Below, one piece after another: positions 58,301 to 64,000 of a stretch of 64,000 nt of DNA. The notes under the pieces were generated by a model. The model saw nothing but the letters and a program-made list of their open reading frames with translations, made no database searches and was not told the DNA's origin. Source of the stretch: Amorphophallus konjac (lineage: Eukaryota > Streptophyta > Magnoliopsida > Alismatales > Araceae); the NCBI GenBank assembly GCA_022559845.1, contig CM040117.1, forward strand, positions 15,400,856 through 15,464,855, read 5' to 3'. How positions within the stretch are numbered: position 1 is the first letter of the stretch; each line of letters opens with the position of its first letter. A program made the position numbers and the translations under genes.

Positions 58301-61300
58301 GTACTCTTGTTGTGTTTGCAGGTCTGTTTGAGAGCACAAAAGAATAAATGGTACTTGGACAGCGGATGCTCTCGGCACATGACGGGAAATAAAGAGATGT
58401 TCGCAGACCTGCATGAAAAGGATGGTGGGACAGTAGCATTCGGTGGAAAAGACAAATGAAAAATTGTCAGAGAAGGTAAGATAGGTAAGAATCAAACTCA
58501 AACTATTGAAAATATTTTACTTGTGAAAGGGCTGCATCACAATCTCTTAAGCATAAGTCAATTGTGTGATAAGGGATGCAACGTGATTTTTGATTCTACC
58601 CACTGCACCGTTGTAAATAGAAACACTCATGAAATAAAATTCATAGGTTTCAAGCATAACAATGTTTACATGATAGATTTGGATGATGCTTCTCATGATA
58701 ATTTGTGTTTGGTTGCAAGGAATAATGATGATGCTTGGCCTTGGCATCGCTATCTTGGGCATGCCAGTTTTAATGTTTTGCTAAAATTGTCTAGAAGTGA
58801 TTTAGTGGTTGGTTTGTCTAAGTTGAAGGCCGTTGATGAAGGAGTTTGTGGAGCGTGCAGCAGGGGTAAGCAAACAAGAACATCATTCAAGTGTAAGAAT
58901 GATGTAACCACATCGAGACCCCTTGAGTTAATCCACATTGATCTTTTTGGACCAAGCAGAACACATAGCTTGGGTGGTAAACTCTATGGTTTTCTAATTG
59001 TGGATGATTTCTCTAGATTCTGTTGGGTATATTTCCTCTCTCATAAAAGTGATGCCCTAATAGAATTTGAAGGATTTTGCAGGCAAGTTCAGAATGAAAA
59101 GGGGTGCTGCATCAAGACCGTGCGGAGCGATCATGGTAAGGAATTTGATAATCATGAGTTCAGCAATTTTTACAGGGCTTAAGGTTATATGCACGACTTC
59201 TCCGCAACCCCTGAACAGAATGGAGTTGTTGAAAGAAAGAATATGACATTGATTGAAATGGCCAGAACCATGCTGAATGAGAACAATTTACCGAGATACT
59301 TCTGGGCTGAAACAGTAAACACTGCTTGCTACATAATCAACCGTGCCATGGTAAGACCATTGTTGAAGAAAACACCCTACGAGCTGTATCGAGGTAAGAA
59401 GCCAAATATTTCTTACTTCAGACTGTTTGGCTCCATTTGTTATATTCATAACAATGGTAAGGTGGACTCGACAAAATTTGATCCCAAAAGTGACAAAGGA
59501 ATATTTCTTGGGTACTCTCTTAGCTCAAAAGTATATCGAGTTTATAACTTGAGAACTCTTGTAGTTGAGGAAAGCCCTCATGTCATTATTGATGAATCAT
59601 CTTCCCAAAGAACTAATGAAAAATCTGCTTTACAGGATGAAGAAATGGATGATGGTGATACCGGGAAGATGGGAAGAAAAACCGAGAAACAAGAAGTAGA
59701 AGAACCCCAAGAAGATGATGCAAATCAGGAACGTCAAGTTGAACAGTAGTTACCAAGGTAATGGACATTTGCAAAGGACCATCTGCCGGAGAATGTGATG
59801 GGCAATGTTGATGAAGGAATAAGAACACGAGCCTCTTTCAGGGAAGTTGAAAATACGGATTACATAGTCTTACTTTCCCAGTTTGAACCTCACTCCATAG
59901 AAGAGGCCTTGGAAGGTTAGTCTTGGATCATGGCTATGCAAGAAGAACTACACAAGTTCCAAAGGAACAAAGTGTGGTTCCTCGTGCCATGTCCTAGAAA
60001 TCACTCAGTGATCGGAACAAAGTGGGTTTTTCGTAAGAAAATAAACGATCAAGGAATGGTAACTAGGAACAAGGCCAGGCTAGTAGCTAAAGGCTATAGC
60101 CAAGAGCTTGGAATTGATTTGATGAGTCTTTTGCTCCTGTAGCAAGACTCGAGGTAGTGAGAGTTTTATTAGTATTTACATGTTGCAACAATATTAAACC
60201 GTTTCAAATGGATGTTAAGAGTGCATTTTTGAATGGCTATATCTAGGAGGACGTGTATGTGGAGCAACCACCGGGGTTTGAAGACACTAAGCATCCAGAC
60301 CACGTGTACAGGCTAGACAAAGCACTCTACGGTCTGAAATAAGCACCCCAGGTGTGGTATGAACGGTTAAGTGATTTCCTTATTCAAAATGGATTCAAAC
60401 GAGGTAATGTTGATCAAACTCTTTTTACAAAACTGAATGGTAAGGAAATCCTCATTGTTCAAGTGTATGTAGATGATATCATTTTTGGATCCACTAAAGA
60501 TGCCTTAAGCAAAGACTTTGCTAAATTGATGCAAAGTGAATTTGAAATGAGTCTCATGGGAGAGCTAACATTCTTCTTGGGATTGCAAGTCACACGGATA
60601 GTTGACGGTAAGTTCATACACCAGAAGAAGTACGCTATGGAGTTGCTGAAAAAGTTCAACTTGACATCAACAAAACCACAACCAACTTCTATGTCCACTT
60701 CAATAAAAATTGATCAAGATGAAACATGTAAATCCATGGACCAGAAACTTTTTAGAAGCATGATAGGTTCATTGCTGTATTTAACTGCCAGCAGACCCGA
60801 CATCCAATTTGCTATGTGTTTATGTGCACGATTTCAATCCAATCCAAAAGAATCACACATGTTGGCTGTTAAACAAATTTTCAGATATATTGCTGGTTCA
60901 GTTAATTTGGGATTATGGTTTCCGCGTCATTCGAGCTTTAACTTAATTGCTTACTCTGATGCCGATTATGCAGGTTGTAAGGTGGATCGAAAAAGCACCA
61001 GCGGGTATTGCCAGTTTCTTGGGGGATGCGTTGTCTCATGGGCCTCCAAGAAACAAAACTCCGTGGCACTATCAACCGCCGAAGTCGAGTATGTGGCTGT
61101 TGAAAGTTGTGTTGCTTAGGTGCTATGGATCCAACAACAAATGATTGACTATGGCATTTCCTTCAAAAACACCTCCATCTTATGTGATAACACTTCAGCC
61201 ATAAAACTATCAAAGAATCCTGTCCATCACTCTCGCACGAAGCATATTGAAATTAGACATCATTTTCTTAGGGATCATGTGAGCAAGGGTGATGTAGAAA

Positions 61301-61422
61301 TCAGGTTCACTAAAACAGCCCAACAAATTGCCGACATTTTCACCAAACCTCTAAGTGAAGATAAATTCACAACATTTAGGAGAGAATTAGGGGTTTGTAG
61401 GATAAACGAGTCTGAATCATGA
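58301..61422 (+). pseudogene. pol: Copia family 2 pol, unit 2 (many stops)
   Basis: Domains as in unit 1. The frame from the gag stop runs directly into [17 protein letters not shown], so in this family gag and pol share a frame separated by one TAA. Stops lie at about 58457, 59179, 59748, 59758, 59918, 60244, 60341 and 61117, a small deletion is at about 59207, and a lost base at about 60119. Six of the stops are CAA or CAG in unit 1 and TAA or TAG here. RT keeps YVDDIIFGST, RNase H keeps SDADYAGCKVDRKS and the C-terminus ADIFTKPLSED is complete with its natural end. Confidence 0.9.
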
Positions 61423-61876
61423 TGATTTGCACAACTATGTGTACATGTCATTGCATTGCATGCATTTGCATTAGTAAGGTGTATAATTGAATTTTCCCTT
61501 GTCATGCATGTGCATTATGTTGCCTGAAAAACAAAAAGAAAAATCTTGTGTGAAAAACCATGTTATGTGTATTGCATTCCTTCTATCTATAGTATACACC
61601 CATGTCACTGTTATTTCTATGGCCGATATTCCCTTGAATTCATTTAAATGCCAAAAAGCGAGCAAAATCCCTCGAAATCTGAAATCCGGAAGCATTGGAT
61701 AATGAACGTCTATTATGAACTTTGATTTCATTGAAACATGTTCCCCAATTGATTTATCCTTAAAACAACTCAAATTTCCTTGATTCCAACATGAATTTAT
61801 CATTGGAGACTAGAGCCAAACCTTTTTGGTCTTCCATTACACTTCAAACACTTTTTTTTGATGAAATACAAAGGAA
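61423..61876 (+). other. Spacer between pol and the internal promoter segment, unit 2
   Basis: Nothing coding is seen. It is the counterpart of 52201-52682. Confidence 0.5.
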
Positions 61877-62030
61877 GGGTCGACCCCAAGGGTCGACCCT
61901 CGGGGATCCGTTTTCTGTCTGGGGCCGGGGTTACAGGGGTCGACCCGTTACGGTCGGGCGACTTTAGCCGCGTCCGAACCGCCCTAAAACAGGGTGAAAA
62001 CCCTAAGTTTCCCCCTTCCCATCTCATATA
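61877..62030 (+). promoter_or_regulatory. Internal promoter-like segment, unit 2
   Basis: Three palindromes (61877, 61890, 61937), then CATATAA at about 62025-62031. One palindrome step present in unit 1 is deleted here. Confidence 0.5.
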
Positions 62031-62197
62031 ACCCCTCAAGCCCCCTTCTAACCCTAGCCACCATCTCTTGCAAGCCCTCAAATCACTTCTTGGCACCAAA
62101 CTTCTCAAGACCTAGCCGCGGTTCTCCCGATGGCGTCCCGCGCACAACCGCCTTCCAAACAGTTCAACGCGTCTTCCTTGAGCTTCAACCCTCTGAG

Positions 62198-62308
62198 GTA
62201 TGTTCTTGATGTGTGGAGGATCACTTATCCAAGGTTATAGCTTTCCAATCTTGTCAAACCATCTCGATCTACAACCCCGTCATGCGATTCCTTCGATTTG
62301 TGTTTTAG
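62198..62308 (+). other. Putative 5' UTR intron ahead of the extra ORF, unit 2
   Basis: GAG|GTATGT to TTTTAG|ATG, 111 bp, same splice sites as unit 1 despite base differences within it. Confidence 0.5.
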
Positions 62309-63453
62309 ATGGCCCCAAAGAGGCGTTCTTCTCGCAGTGGAGAGGGATCGAGCTCGGCAAGGGGGTGTCGATCCAAAGTAGCCGCGCCTACACTCTCTAG
62401 CACGGTGTTGGATAGAATAGTACTTCATCCACGTGCGGTCGACTTTGGTAATCTTAGCCGTCATCTCCCAGGCCTTGTTGATATCATTTGTAGTCAACCC
62501 AATATAGACATGTTTATGTCAGCACATCATCGCATCTATCCGCACCTGGTACATCAATTTTACAGCAATTTGTCCGTTTCGGGTGATGTTCCGGTTACTA
62601 CAGTAAATGGGCAGCAGCTTATGCTATCACCGCAAATGTTAGGCGAAGCATTTAATTTACCAAATGAAGGCTATGCTTTTGGGGATGTTGAAGTTTCGGA
62701 AGCAACGGTGTATCGTTACATGACATCTGAGGATATGGGTTATGGATCGGTTGTTGGACTAAATGCCAATCATTTTCCTCCTATGCAACGAATATTACAT
62801 AGAATGATCACCACTATTTTGTTGCCAAGAGGGGGAGGCCATGACAAGGTCACTGAAAAACACATGTTTTTATTCTGCGGCTTTATGGGTGGCATTCCTA
62901 TCAAGTTTCCAGCACCTATCTTAGATCATATCTGTTATAGTATGAAGCACAAACATCGGACATTACCATCTGTTGCAGCCTTACTGCTATTTTTCAGTAT
63001 ATGGGGCTTAATCTTGCAAGAGAGACATCCCAAATAATCCGAGCTTCTGATATCTACACCATACATTCCATATGTCATCACATGGGTTATGAAATTCGAG
63101 ATGGGGTGTTGGTGCGTCAATTGAAACGGGGTGCACAAGCTGCTAGCTCGGCCGAAGATGAGGATGATGATGAAGAACGGGACGGTGATCAACAACCAGA
63201 TGTTCCTGCAGAAGAGATGTCCTCTGAGGTGGTACAACTAATCATGAATCGGTTGGATACAATTGATGGTCGTTTAGACAAGTATGGGGATACAATGGAG
63301 GCTATGCAACAAAGCTTGTCCGATCTGAAGCTATCTCATCAAGAATGCACTCAGTCTTTTACAGACGCGTTGGCCAATCAAGCCACAATGTTTGGAGAAA
63401 TCTTGGAGTATATTCGGCGTCCGCCAAATCCACCACCTCTGAATGATGATTAG
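62309..63453 (+). pseudogene. Copia family 2 extra 3' ORF, unit 2 (one frame change)
   Basis: The first frame (62309-63037, 242 codons) covers the basic N-terminus and the globular domain with HLVHQFYSNLSVSGDVPV and LGEAFNLPNEGYAFGD. The second frame (to 63453) continues with GLNLARE, an acidic segment and a coiled-coil tail RLDTIDGRLDKYGDTMEAM, ending PPNPPPLNDD. The frame change lies between about 62960 and 63001 and is present in both units, so it predates their split or marks a feature of expression. No membrane segment is evident. Confidence 0.75.
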
Positions 63454-63926
63454 AAGGCTCTACTTCGTGACATGGCACACTTCTTTACCTTTTCACCCCT
63501 TCCTTTTTGATGATGCCAAAGGGGGAGAAACTTTGGCCCTATATATGTGCCCCGGCTAGTCGGCTACTTATATGTATTTGTGTGATGTGTGCTTACATGC
63601 ATGTATGCTTTCGTCATATTACGCATCTTCGTTAGTTGTGTTGCATTTTCATTTGCATTTCCATTACATCTTGTAATTTGATTTTGAACTCAGACCCTGC
63701 TTCCCTTTAAATTAGGTTGTCGACAGATATGTTTGGAATATGCCTTTTGTGGTCAATCTCACATGTTTGGATCGATATGGCTCATGCTATGATGGTTCTT
63801 GATTGATTCATGTGAAGTATGAAAGTTTTATTCTTGATATGGAGGTTGAAGGTTGAATTCCATATGAATGCTAAATCTTTTTTGAAGTCATATATAGTAT
63901 TTTGTCATCATCAAAAAGGGGGAGAT
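63454..63926 (+). other. 3' tail of unit 2 with two polypurine tracts
   Basis: AAAGGGGGAGAAA at 63518-63530 and AAAAAGGGGGAGAT at 63913-63926, placed as in unit 1. Confidence 0.8.
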
Positions 63927-64000
63927 TGTTGAACCCCCTCCTTAAGTGAATGTCTAAATATGATAGTTTTTGATGATGACCAAACACTATATGTATATAT
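63927..64000 (+). repeat. LTR 3 of copia family 2, cut by window end
   Basis: The first 74 bp (TGTTGAACCCCCTCCTTAAG...) match the starts of LTR 1 and LTR 2. The rest lies outside the window. Confidence 0.92.

Larger units (their letters stand above)
45552..64000 (+). mobile_element. Tandem Sirevirus-like copia array (family 2): LTR-int-LTR-int-LTR
   Basis: Three LTR starts with TGTTGAACCCCCTCC lie at 45552, 54735 and 63927, spaced 9183 and 9192 bp. Each LTR that is complete is followed by a tRNA-iMet primer site, and each is preceded (for the second and third) by the polypurine tract AAAAAGGGGGAGAT. Between them are two full internal regions in the same order: gag, protease, integrase, RT, RNase H, promoter-like segment, extra ORF. 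The shared middle LTR shows the units are fused head to tail. The array leaves the window in its third LTR, so its right border and target duplication cannot be seen. Confidence 0.92.

Overview
This is plant nuclear DNA, dominated by nested transposable elements around one intact host gene. Two Ty1-copia retrotransposon families of Sirevirus type, a MuDR-type transposon, gypsy-type solo LTRs and an intron-rich receptor-like kinase gene with GT-AG introns all point to a flowering plant with a repeat-rich genome. A non-grass monocot or a magnoliid would fit, but the species cannot be fixed from the sequence.

Layout. 1-2800: a TATTTGTCACC minisatellite split by a 2.4-kb solo LTR. 2801-4762: AT-rich and LTR-like debris. 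4763-20031: a composite element with hAT-like ends; inside it is a long inverted repeat (arms about 5010-6830 and 18335-19805), and a complete minus-strand copia element (6880-17773, TSD TAACA) sits in the loop of that repeat. 20502-21553: a small terminal-inverted-repeat element filled with an extremely G-rich minisatellite. 21556-33455: upstream region and a seven-exon gene (23617-33455) for a membrane-anchored receptor-like kinase of 386 residues whose catalytic motifs are HRN and DAG in place of HRD and DFG. Its 5.4-kb last intron holds a U6 snRNA retrocopy with a 17-bp target duplication and several small transposons. 34741-35690: fragments of a gypsy protease and a LINE RNase H. 35726-40025: a 4.3-kb MuDR-family element with 9-bp target duplication and a damaged transposase. 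41584-42928: a second solo LTR of the same broad type as the first. 42934-45551: LTR-like debris, including a reversed fragment of that LTR type. 45552-64000: a head-to-tail array LTR-internal-LTR-internal-LTR of a second Sirevirus-like family, running off the window end.

The only gene likely to serve the plant is the kinase-like gene. Every other coding region is mobile-element gag, pol, an extra 3' ORF, or transposase, and each carries stops or frameshifts. Many of the stops in the copia copies are C-to-T changes at CAA or CAG codons.

The most unusual structural signal is a set of clustered GTCGAC-centred palindromes. They lie the same distance (about 138 bp) upstream of the TATA box in the LTRs of both copia families. 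In the second family they recur inside the element, ahead of a second TATA-like site, a 111-bp intron and the ATG of the extra 3' ORF, which looks like an internal transcription unit.
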